A stretch of DNA of 64,000 nt from Purshia tridentata (lineage: Eukaryota; Streptophyta; Magnoliopsida; Rosales; Rosaceae), in the NCBI GenBank assembly GCA_003254885.1, contig QANT01000516.1, forward strand, positions 24,420 to 88,419. Direction: 5' to 3'. Positions 1-9,506 of the stretch are shown one piece after another (the first letter of the stretch is position 1; each line of letters starts with the position of its first letter). The position numbers and the translations under genes were made by a program. Below the pieces are notes generated by a model, which worked only from the letters and a program-made list of their open reading frames with translations, had not been told where the DNA came from and searched no databases.

Positions 1-1296
1 TACTGATCTTTATTTTGTTTATGAAAATCTCGTAATTGACAGGTTTCTGATCTCTTCATCACGATCAGTCATCCATTGTAGCCGAAAGGGCAGCCATCAA
101 AACCTGCCACGTCATTTATCATGCATGCAAGGATATATTAATTAATTTGTTAGAATTATATGATACAGCATACAACATACATCACTTGTGTACAAAGCGA
201 CATTTAAATAAAGTAAGAGAGATAAAACCCAATTCAATGTTGGGTCAAGCCTCCTTTATTAGGCTATATATAGTGACCACCAGTTTGCCCTATATCTATA
301 AAAAGAAACCTAGAGTAAAGCTTGCTATATTACTGATTAGTGTTGAATTAATAGTGTTACATATATGATATACCACATATTATTGATCAATTTCTGTGAG
401 TCACACATATATAGTCACATAAGTACTGGCCGGGACCTGTCTATATGGTGTAGATTAATAATATATTTGATTAAAAAACTGAGGCCCCTATTAGGGTTAC
501 AACACAATTTACAGAAAATTAAAATGGCACGTATGTCCAAATACTCCAAACCAAAATGAAAAGTTCTGCATGGCTTTTTAGGATAATTCAGATTGAATGA
601 TGCTTTTTCTCGGTTCATATATGGTTGGAGGAGTTCTTTCCACCTTCTTCTGATCTCACATATGTATGTTTTTTAAGGACCAAAAAAGACATACTCTTGT
701 GAGAGAGAGTTGAAAAAACTCTTTCAATTAGGGACCGAGATAAATATTGTTCTTTTAGATTTAATTGAAGAATTACTCAATAAAATAATTAATTAGGTAG
801 AGTTTGTCCAAAGTGGTGCCTTGATTAACTTAATTTCCAACAACCCTGCTCCTCTTAAGAATTAACTAATACAAAAATAGAGAGAAAAGAGAGAGATGCT
901 ATGTCTATGTGTTTATATATAATAATTTGTTGTCACTTTTTCTTTTTGGGCAAAATAATAATTATAAGATTTTGTTCTAACTTTTTCTTTTGTTTGGCTA
1001 AATAATATTAATATTATTTATGCTCTTTCTTGAGCTAGAGAAATGCTGTGTGCATAATCTATATATATATATATGTGCACCACTAACCATTACATGGATG
1101 CGTGTTGTCTATCCAATACTACTACCGTCTACACTTGTCAATTATGAGAGAGGTTAGTGTGGTCTATGTTCCCAACAGTTCTGAATTTCTGACTTGACTT
1201 TGTTAAAATTATTATCATTGTTTCTTGGGACTCTAAACTAAAAGCATAGAAACCGACGACGCTTTATATTGAAACCATACATGGGCAAGGCCAATA
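1..1296. other. AT-rich spacer without a recognised gene
   Basis: Only short reading frames with no recognisable domain occur here. If the X8 gene just downstream has another 3' exon it would have to lie in this stretch on the minus strand, but I could not find a convincing acceptor followed by the expected last cysteine block. Confidence 0.5.
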
Positions 1297-2230
1297 TTAT
1301 TTGGACTTACTTGGATCCACTGTGACAAGCATGGCTGTCCCTCCAAAATCACAAGTGCCTCCTCCCACCTTCGTGTTCTGCCAGTAGCTGTTGAACGCAT
1401 AGGAAGCATGGGACAACAAAGTGTCAGGTTGGTAGCAGGACCCATTGGGCTGTATTGACTTGCAGTCCGCACCCGACCCACAGGCATAGTCCATGGCTTC
1501 TTGAATTATCGAGTCTGGCACTGTTGGCTTGGCAACACACCACACAGAAGATGGCTTTTTGTGTGGAGGGGTTGCTGGTCCAGATGGTGGCGGGTAGACT
1601 ATGGGTGGTGGAAAGATGGGTGGGCTTGGAGCTTGTTTGGGTGGGCTTGGAATAGTACATGGTTGGTATGGGCCAACATGCACATTTTGAGGTGGGTTTG
1701 GGATGGGTGAATGAGTGGGTCCTATTGGTGGTGGTGGGCTTTGGCTGTTGGACCCAGGCCCAGATGGGGCAGGGGATGTGGGAGATGGGATACTTGGAGA
1801 AGGTGGCTGTGGAGTAAATGGTGGAGAAACACAATATGAAGGAAGAGGAACACTTTCAGGCAATGGGATTGGTGCTGGTGAATCAGAAGGCGGAGAAGAA
1901 AAGGGAGAGCTCACTTCTAGTGGTTCAACATATGAGGAAGGCAATGGTAAGTCAATGTGATTTAGTACTTTCAGCTTCTTCGCTAATTCTGGGTCCTTGG
2001 GCTTTGATAATTGTGCAAAATTTCTTGCATCTGCTCTAAAACAAAATCAAAGAATGAGTTGTAAAAGTTGTGCAAGTAGTGTCAGTTGTGTGTGTGTGTG
2101 TAGGACTACAATTAATGATGTTGGAGAAAAATTAATGCCTACCACATAGAATGCAGAAAATTGTGGTTGAAATGGAGATGTAGACAATTAGTTTAATGGT
2201 CAATCTCATGCAATATTTTCTGGACTCCAT
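1297..2230 (-). CDS. Secreted proline-rich X8-domain (CBM43) protein
   Basis: Two exons fit the minus strand: 2230-2143, starting at an ATG and ending at a GTAGGC donor, then 2033 downward after an AG acceptor. Exon 1 encodes a hydrophobic signal peptide (VYISISTTIFCILC). Exon 2 encodes a mature N-terminus with LSKPKDPELAKKL, a Pro/Ser-rich linker of about 120 residues and an X8 domain starting at VWCVAKP, with the cysteine spacing and the CDFGGTAMLVT motif of plant CBM43 proteins. X8 domains bind callose (beta-1,3-glucan); relatives sit in the cell wall or at plasmodesmata, often with a GPI anchor. The frame stops at 1297 shortly after VTVDPS, before the last cysteine of the domain. A canonical GTAAGT donor lies at 1310-1305, so a further exon is possible. 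Read through, the protein is 274 residues. The protein family is secure; the 3' end is not. Confidence 0.75.
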
Positions 2231-3239
2231 TCTTGAAAAGCCAATCTGATCACAGCCAAGACACCAGAAAAACTCAGTTGGAAATTTTTCTGCTCAAGTC
2301 ACCTTCCCAACCTAGCAAACACTTGGGGATAAATATAGGCAGCTGCTTAGGTAGGCCAGCATGCACAGTAGGGACTAGAATGGTAATAAAAGTGGCTGGC
2401 CATAAAGCGAAACTATCAACATCGAGAAACTAAAGAAGATTCCTTTGTCACTTCTTTGTACTCTGAGACTCAAATATAGGTGTAAGATAATATATGCAGA
2501 GCATAAAGGTATAGGTGAGAGTGTTGGTCTGGAGAGTTGTACAAGTAAATTCTCTCTTTGAATCTATTCTTGCTTGGCAGTAGAGAAATATGAAAATTGG
2601 AGTTTTCTGAACTTCATTTGCTTGCTTTCTACTCAAAGACCTCTCCCTCTTTATATCAGGTTCTACATTTCTCAGGAAGTTACTATTTAAACTTAAATCT
2701 ATTAAATGGGTCCTTGGAATCTTGTATACTTATTTTTCTCATCTCTTAATGGTCCAGAATGTTTTTAACATTTTTCTTTTTCATCAGCATGGCATACATT
2801 AACAATCATATATATCTCAGACATAGTTCTCACCTTGCTCACACACTAATGTATGAAGTTATCATTCAGAGATGTAAGCAAGTTATTAAAAATATATATT
2901 TGATGGTCATATATTTCCACATCATTGAGTTGAAAAGTATGAGTAAGCATTCTCAGCTTGATGTGATATTAGTTAAACTTCACACTTACAGGACTCTTGG
3001 TTTATGCTCATCATTGAACTTGAAATCTAGGTGTTTTTGTTTACCAATGTAAACAGGAAGACACAGAGGCTGAAAGGTCAAATTAATACACATGTGAACA
3101 AATACTCACACGCACACGCACACACGCACACACGCACATAGGTGTTTTTGTTAGCATTTGGCAACAACCCTATGCCATATATCACCTAATTCTTCTCCCT
3201 AAGAGAATTTTATGTTTCAGAGTTCAAAACACAACCTCT
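2231..3239. other. Spacer upstream of the X8 gene, with a CA-rich microsatellite
   Basis: This is the promoter side of the minus-strand X8 gene. A degenerate (CA)n/(CACACG)n tract lies at about 3108-3140. No coding region is recognised. Confidence 0.5.
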
Positions 3240-3730
3240 AAACTTACTTGGACAATAAATTATATGACCATTGCCAAAGACCGCTTTCCATCTACAACCA
3301 TTGAGGCTTGAACTGTTGTTGAATTTAGGAAGAAAATTTAATTAGCTTCATTACTGAAAATGTAAATTGCGTTAAGAGTTCAAATTTAAACATTAGTTCT
3401 GAACTTGGATAAAACTATGTTACCATTGACAGCGTTCCCTTGCCATGTATAAGGATTCAGGCTTGAACTTTTAGAAGAAATTTTATTAGCTTCATTACAC
3501 ACAATGTAAATTTTGTTTTAGAGTTCAAATTTAAAAGTTAGTTCTAAACTTGGATAAAAATTTATTACCATTGGCAATGGTCCCTTGCCATCGATAAGGA
3601 TCCAGGCTTGAATTTTTGATGAATTTAGAAGTTAATTTAATTAGCTTCCTTACTCAAAATGTAAAATATGTTCTAGAGTTCAAATTTAAACATTAGCTCT
3701 AAACTTGAATAAATTATGTAACCAACGGTC
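3240..3730. repeat. Tandem repeat (minisatellite) of about 150 bp, three and a part copies
   Basis: Diverged copies begin near 3240, 3402, 3547 and 3702. Each has the same order of landmarks: AACTTGGATAAA, a TTACCATTG block, CCCTTGCCAT, a CAGGCTTGAA block, TTAGCTTC, and AGAGTTCAAATTTAAA. Unit lengths are about 162, 145 and 155 bp, and the last copy breaks off after its first landmark. Confidence 0.75.
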
Positions 3731-3912
3731 ACCTTCCAAACATAATCTCTACTGTTGTTATCATGTATTCCACGAAATGGCATGGGCTATAAATTATGTT
3801 CAAGTGTTCAAACTGTCCATCATTGTATGGTTGCCAAGCTGCAGCCTCATTCAGAGCAATAACGAATATGGCTGCAGACCCTTCTCAAAGTATGCTAGTT
3901 ACTGATTAGGGA

Positions 3913-4350
3913 GTGTTTGTCTATGGCACTACCTGGACTTCCCCCTTCGATGATGGTTGGAAGCTCAACTATGCTGTTTGTTACAAACACGATTCAAAGA
4001 CTGCTGCGGTTGGCTGCATTGTGCGAGATCACAGTGCAGTGTCCAGAGCTGGCTTGGCAGCACCTTTGGGAACTGGTGTCTGCAGCTTTTCAATGGAAGA
4101 CTTGATAGCTTTCATGCGGGCCATTGACTTCGCTGCAAGTGAAGGAGTTGAACACATCGAAATAGAAGGAGATCATTCGACTGTGTGACAGCTGCTCAGT
4201 GGCCAGATAATCCCAAGTAGCCCAGGTGCCAAGGCATTCGTGGACGAGTGTATTGGCCATGGAGCAGCAGGAATCATGTTTTTGGCATGATGAACCACCT
4301 TCTCAAATAGCCGGAATTCTAGTTGCTGATGTCATTGGCCAGTGGGTGCC
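3913..4350 (+). pseudogene. RNase H-like (RVT_3) retroelement relic
   Basis: The frame from 3913 reads KLNYAVCYKHDSKTAAVGC, then IVRDH, and later IEIEGDHSTV before a stop. This follows the plant RNase H-like fold seen in non-LTR retroelements: a KLN strand, a G-x-IVRD strand, a helix with an acidic ME/E, then IEGDS. Past the stop, in another frame, FWHDEPPSQIAGILVADVI resembles the tail of the same domain. With stops and a frame change it is a decayed copy. No reverse transcriptase is visible next to it. Confidence 0.65.
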
Positions 4351-5093
4351 TCTCTGACCGATGATAGTAATCATTTCTTGCACCCAAAATGAAAAAATAG
4401 ACATTTATGCAGAAGGACATTTTATCAGCCCACCAAGAATGGGAGAAGGACACAGGAGGACTGGTAGATTTCCTTGTTTAAGGAAAAATCTAATAAGTTG
4501 CTTTTATTTTTATATTTGGAAAAACTTTTGCAGAAATCAAACATTTGGATGTAATAATTGTCTTCCTTGGCCCAAATGAAAGAAGTATTTTTGATTTTCC
4601 CCTTCTTCTCATCTTTCAGATTTTTTTAATATTTTGTTGAGAATTAAGACATCTGAGTTAAATTAGTTATTCCACGTTATTGTGTAACGATCTCATTATT
4701 AAGAACATATGCCATTTACTTTTTTATATATTTTGTTATGGGGTGGGGTTCGAACTTAGGTGCAGAGGGACAACTCAACGGCCCTTTCAACCAAGTTATC
4801 CCAATAACTACACATATGACATCTAAATTTTTTATCTAATTTTCCTTTTTCTTCTTCCCCTTTTTTTTGGATCATATATTTTGATTTTTGAAGAGTAAAA
4901 ATTGGAATAATTTTGGGTATGACTAGAAGAAACAAAGTGGGCCAAATCCGACATCAGATTTAAGAGACTTTAAGAAAACACTAAAAACCCAAGGCAACGG
5001 TAACTTTCTGTGTCTTGTCTTTCCCCTTTTCGGCTTAAATTAAAGACCAAAACCGAACTTCACTAACACAAAAGTTCTTAGCTTTATTCCACA
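4351..5093. other. Spacer and promoter side of the 5.1 kb gene
   Basis: No coding potential is recognised. A segment at about 4740-4800 (GGGGTTCGAACTTAGG and following) looks like generic dispersed plant repeat sequence. The 3' part is the presumed promoter and 5' UTR of the gene starting at 5094. Confidence 0.4.
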
Positions 5094-6122
5094 ATGGTAG
5101 TTGAAGAAACAGGTTCACTCACTTCACTGAAACAACAACATCAACAAGAACGAGAACAAGAAAGAGAGAGGCTTATCCAGTTGAGTAGTACTACTTGTAA
5201 AGTGATTGAGTATTTGCAGCCACTCATGTCAAAAGAGCTTCTCTGCAAGTTTCCAGACAACTCTGCATTCGATTTCGACTACACTCAGAGCTCAATATGG
5301 TCCCCTTTGGCCCCTCGCACTTACACTCCCATGGATTTGGACTTCGATTTGGATTTCATGACACCCAGAAAGCTCGACTTTGAGATGGGGTTGGAGCTAA
5401 ACAATCAAAACAGCAGCCTCAAGAAAGTCACTTCTAGTATTAAGAGGAAGATGTCCACCACTGCTTTTAATCTTAATCGGAGTGCTTTGAAGAACAAGGT
5501 GAAGAAGAAGAAGAAGAGCAAGAAAAACAAGATGGGATTGGCCTCTGATTTCTCTCCAACTCCTGTTAAGGTTAAATGTAACCCCATAACCTCAAAGGTA
5601 CTGCATTTTTTATCTGGGTTCTTAGATCTTTAATTTGTCTTTCTATATATATATATGTTTGATTAAAAATTGAAAATTTCTTACCCCTTATAAGCTGAAA
5701 GGCTCTAGATCACTGAATCTGAGATGTACCCATTTGAACTTTTCTCTGAAAACATAGGATTCAGGGAGTTTCACAAAGAGTGATGACATTGTACAAGCAC
5801 TTTCAAGTAAAAATTTGAAATTTTTCTGTGAAATATAACTATTTCAATACTGTTCCACTAAGCAGTGTTAGTATCACATTTTCATTTTGTAGGGGAAAAA
5901 TTAGAACTTTAATCAATCCGGTAACTGAATTTTTCTGTTTTAGTTGATTTCTAAATACAAAGTTTTCGTTACTGGTTTTGAATTGTTTTCTCTTAAATGT
6001 CACTTTGTGTTCAGGTATGGAATAAGGTCCTAAAAGCTGCCTCTAAACATTTCAAGAAAAAGAAGAGAGATCCCATGGACCACGTGAGGCTCTCCAATTA
6101 CTTGAGAGATGGAAATATTTGA
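5094..6122 (+). CDS. Small basic plant protein of unknown function, two exons
   Basis: Exon 1 is 5094-5597 (ATG to a GTACTG donor, phase 0). Exon 2 is 6015-6122 after a TTCAG acceptor and ends in TGA, giving 203 residues. The N-terminal half is rich in Gln and Glu and then has an acidic Asp/Phe stretch (MDLDFDLDF). The centre has a lysine run (about residues 140-152) that could be a nuclear localisation signal. The C-terminus carries WNKVLKAASKHFKKKKRD, which recalls a plant-specific family of unknown function including Arabidopsis At1g79160/At1g16500; that link is from memory and not checked. No catalytic domain is seen. Confidence 0.7.
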
Positions 6123-6468
6123 AGGCTTCCTCATTTGTAATTCTTTATTGTTTCATTTGTTTTTTTAATTTGGCCATTTTATTGTTTCATTTGTTAATTT
6201 ATTGATTCTCTGTAATCTTCATTTTCATAACTTAACATGACTTTGTGGCTGCACCAAATAATGAAATATGTTCTCTTTATCACATTTTACTAGATTATAA
6301 GCTTTGGGGTTCAACACATTCCTTCAAAAAACATGAAAGCAAATCATGTGTTGTGTGTATCTGTGTGTTGTGAGAATGTGAGACACAGCAATTTATAAGC
6401 TCTTGCAAACCATGCACTAATAAAATTCTACACTAGAATTGTGACCCATCACAGAAACGCAATTGCTT
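6123..6468. other. Convergent 3' spacer
   Basis: This lies between the end of the 5.1 kb gene and the end of the minus-strand UGT gene. It presumably holds both 3' UTRs; AATAAA-like sites occur on both strands. Confidence 0.5.
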
Positions 6469-7908
6469 TTAGTTAAGGCTTGCCAACATAACCTCAATCA
6501 AGCTTCCAAATGAAGTAGATGAAGACCCACCATCACTAACAGCCCTCCTAGACATTTCACTCATCTCCTGGACCCTCTTCCTCAGCTCAGCATCACCATC
6601 CATCACACATCTCACAGCTCTCTCTATCTCATCTGCCATCACAGAATCACCACCACCCTTTCTGTGGTCCAATCTTATTTCCACAGCCAACCCCAAATCC
6701 CTCACCATCTGAAAAGCATTGATCTGTTGCTCTGCATACAATGGCCATGTGGCAATAGGCACACCATACCACAAGCTCTCCAATATAGAGTTCCACCCAC
6801 AGTGTGATACAAAGCCCCCAATTGCTCTGTGAGCCAGGACTTCCATTTGAGGAGCCCAACCACATAAAATTCCTAACCCTCTGGTCCTCTCCAAGAACCC
6901 TTGAGGCAAAAACTCATGGTTTTTGTCACTTGGCATTACAAATTTTTCCTGTGGGTTTTGGGCCTTTTGGCGTACGGACCACAAGAACCTTTGGCCACTC
7001 TGCTCAAGCCCAAGTGCAATCTCTCTCAACTGGTGTTTATCAAAGCTTCCAAAGCTTCCAAAGCAGAGGAACACCACCGATTTTGGAGGCTGGTCATCAA
7101 GCCACTTCATGATCTTGTCAACTTGGGTCTGACCAGGCTGAGCATGAAGATCACCCTTGCTGTCAATCAGGGGTCCAACTGTGTAAACAGGAGGTGTTTG
7201 ATCATCACCATCCAAAAGTGAGCCAACCGCATGGGATTCCAGCTCCACAAACGTGTTGACGATTATACCCTTGGTCACTTTGAATCTCCTAGCATGGTCA
7301 GAAAAGGAAACGTACCCACCCTCCTCGTTCAATGCAAAAGCAGGCAACGCACTGGCGGGAACTGGGTTGGCATAACTCGGTATGATCGACTCAGGGTCCG
7401 ATTCTTCAAACACCTTGCCAACTCGTTCGTACCGTGTAGGAAGGTGGAGCAAGAACCCTAGAAAACCTGCACCAGAAGTGAAAAACAGATAAGATGGAAC
7501 CTTGAGCTCGTTGGCTATATCAATCATGGAGGTGCAGAACATGTCAACCACCAACCCAGCGAGTTGAACCGAGTTGGCTATTAAACTGGAAGCTATGACG
7601 TCTCTGACATGGTGCTTGTGGCTATCTATGTGAACGGTGATGTATTTTTCTGCAGACTGATGAAGAAGCTCTAGTGGGGGGTTGTTCACAGTGGGAAGGT
7701 GGATGAGTTTTATGTGGGTGTGGGAGGCTTCACCAAGTGATTGAGTATTAGCACTGATTGAGTCTTCAAATGGTGATTTCATGACGAGGATTGTAACTGA
7801 GAATCGGTCAGAACGATTCAAGAGACGTCTGGAAAATTCTGTGGTGGATACAATGTGGCCGATGGCCGGTGTGGTAATGAACACCAGCTCTGCTCTTTGC
7901 TTCTTCAT
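6469..7908 (-). CDS. UDP-glycosyltransferase, UGT71 family (479 aa)
   Basis: An intronless family 1 glycosyltransferase of normal length, transferring sugar from a UDP-sugar to small acceptors in the cytosol. The catalytic His is His18 (PAIGHIVST) and its partner Asp is Asp122 (VVDMFCTSM). The C-terminal PSPG box runs from WAPQMEVLAHRAIGG through SHCGWNSILES to WPLYAEQQ; the closing Gln suggests UDP-glucose. An FLCFGSFGSFDK segment matches the UGT71 pattern. This copy is the most diverged of the cluster and is the only one on the minus strand. A TATA-like AAATATATAT lies about 55-65 bp upstream of the ATG. The acceptor cannot be read from sequence; related rosaceous enzymes glucosylate flavonoids, phloretin and other phenolics. 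Confidence 0.9.
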   Translation of the reverse strand: MKKQRAELVFITTPAIGHIVSTTEFSRRLLNRSDRFSVTILVMKSPFEDSISANTQSLGEASHTHIKLIHLPTVNNPPLELLHQSAEKYITVHIDSHKHHVRDVIASSLIANSVQLAGLVVDMFCTSMIDIANELKVPSYLFFTSGAGFLGFLLHLPTRYERVGKVFEESDPESIIPSYANPVPASALPAFALNEEGGYVSFSDHARRFKVTKGIIVNTFVELESHAVGSLLDGDDQTPPVYTVGPLIDSKGDLHAQPGQTQVDKIMKWLDDQPPKSVVFLCFGSFGSFDKHQLREIALGLEQSGQRFLWSVRQKAQNPQEKFVMPSDKNHEFLPQGFLERTRGLGILCGWAPQMEVLAHRAIGGFVSHCGWNSILESLWYGVPIATWPLYAEQQINAFQMVRDLGLAVEIRLDHRKGGGDSVMADEIERAVRCVMDGDAELRKRVQEMSEMSRRAVSDGGSSSTSFGSLIEVMLASLN

Positions 7909-8574
7909 TGTAGTTAGTCAGTGGTCACTGTGTTTCGTCCACATTGTGCTTATTTGTGGTCGATATATATTTGCACGTACTTTTTGTGGATGAGGTACAC
8001 GTATGTCTTCCCGTTTTATGTGGTACAAATTCAATAAATAAATAAAAATTTATCCAAATAAGAAAAAAAAGAGAGTACTTTATTAAAAAGTCATAACTTA
8101 TTATATTTTTTAGTCATAAACTCAAATTTTAAATTAATTTATTTTTAAGCCACAAAAAATATAGTTCTTTATTAATAAGCTACAAAATATATTTTTAAGC
8201 ACAAAAAAAAATTCAACTATAAAAATATAAAAACAAAAAACAAAAAAAATCCTGAGAAAAAAATTAAGTAAAGTATAATTATACGAAATTATAAAGTATA
8301 ACTCTTGACATATGACGTTAGAATAAAAAAATTAAATCAAAAATTAAGTAAAGTGTAATTCTACGAAATTATAAAATATAACTCCTGACATATGTCGTTA
8401 GAACAAAAAAATTAAATCAAAATGTAACACAACAAAAACCCAAAACTAAATCTTAACTCAATAAGAATTACATTTTAAAAATGAAAGAATTACACTTTAA
8501 AAGTGTGACTCTTAACAACTCTAAGAACTGTGAATATCACCCTATGATACATGACAAGCATTGCAGGCGATCAA
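7909..8574. other. AT-rich promoter side of the minus-strand UGT
   Basis: Very AT-rich. It contains the 80-bp direct repeat listed separately and no recognised gene. Confidence 0.5.
8261..8420. repeat. Tandem duplication, 2 x 80 bp
   Basis: The units 8261-8340 and 8341-8420 are nearly identical, each starting AAATTAAGTAAAGT and ending ATTAAATCAA, with only a handful of substitutions. Confidence 0.9.
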
Positions 8575-8960
8575 AACCTTACAGAGGTAACTTTCTTATA
8601 AATCTATGCTGGATTTTTATATTCATTATAAGGGTATTCACAAGTCACCATTTTTAACATGCACATGCCAACATAATAAACGTCGACTAATTCATTATAC
8701 TCCTCTTCATAAAGCTCTGAAGCCATGAATTCCGGAGTGCCAATCACCTTGTGAGCAGTAGGTTGCTGCATGACTATTGCCAATCCAAGATCTCCAATTT
8801 TAATTTCTCAATTATTTTCTTTGACAAATATGTTGTAATCTATATGAATAATTAGAAGATTGTTATATTGCAGATAGTGTAAGCCTTGAAGAATTTGCCT
8901 TGCCCAATTCTTGATGGCCTTTGGCTCAAAGCTCAACATTTGTTTGCTTCTTCCGATACC
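8575..8960 (-). pseudogene. WNK-type protein kinase fragment
   Basis: The minus strand shows pieces of the plant WNK (with no lysine) kinase domain in order: [63 protein letters not shown], and [15 protein letters not shown]. The HRDLKCDN catalytic loop is degraded to HIDYN, there is a frameshift before KAIKNW, and there are stops after KENN and after KNPA. A CTAG acceptor-like site precedes YRKK, so it may be a genomic exon fragment rather than a retrocopy. The motifs make the identity firm; it is not functional. Confidence 0.8.
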
Positions 8961-9506
8961 TAGATTAATCCAAAACAGCAGTGAATAGTATTTGACAATG
9001 GAAACTAAGTAGAACTAGAAAATCAAGAGGCGAGGGGGAGAGATTATAACGCAGTGGGTGGAGAAGATTGGGGTTTAATAATAAAGAATAGAAAATCAGT
9101 GGTTTATTACTCAGCGTGTTCGTTTTTAATGGCTTCTGACTAATATATCCAAAAAAAAATCCAATATTAATGAAGCATATAATAACTAAAATAATTGGGT
9201 TTCACTCTCACCTCTACTAAAAGTCTAAAAATTAATTAGCTATCCAAATTTTTTAAAAATATTTATTATAACGATGAAACTCTTATCTACAAAGATTTTT
9301 TTTAAAAGAAAAAAAAATTCAAGGGTAGGAATTAGAAAGAATTATACAATTCTTTAGTCATTTAAATAATTGTTCAATTGTAAAGGAGTTCTATAAAAAA
9401 GGACAAGCAGCAGCCTAACTAAACTACCAACCAACCAAACAATATCACAATCCACAAAAACAAATTAGGAGGGAAAGGACCAGCAGAGTAATTCACCCAC
9501 ACCACC
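8961..9506. other. AT-rich spacer, promoter side of the PPR gene
   Basis: No coding potential is recognised. The last 100 bp are C/A-rich and are probably the 5' UTR of the PPR gene. Confidence 0.4.

Noticed and set aside
1455-2039. Plus-strand open frames of 66-81 codons over the X8 gene
   Set aside because: They are shadows of the proline-rich minus-strand coding region; Gly/Trp-rich reading is the complement of Pro codons.
4740-4800. GGGGTTCGAACTTAGG as a tRNA B-box
   Set aside because: No cloverleaf or A-box could be laid out around it; it looks like part of a dispersed repeat.
8261-8420. CRISPR-like or regulatory array
   Set aside because: Only two adjacent 80-bp units without spacers, in a plant genome; a simple tandem duplication explains it.
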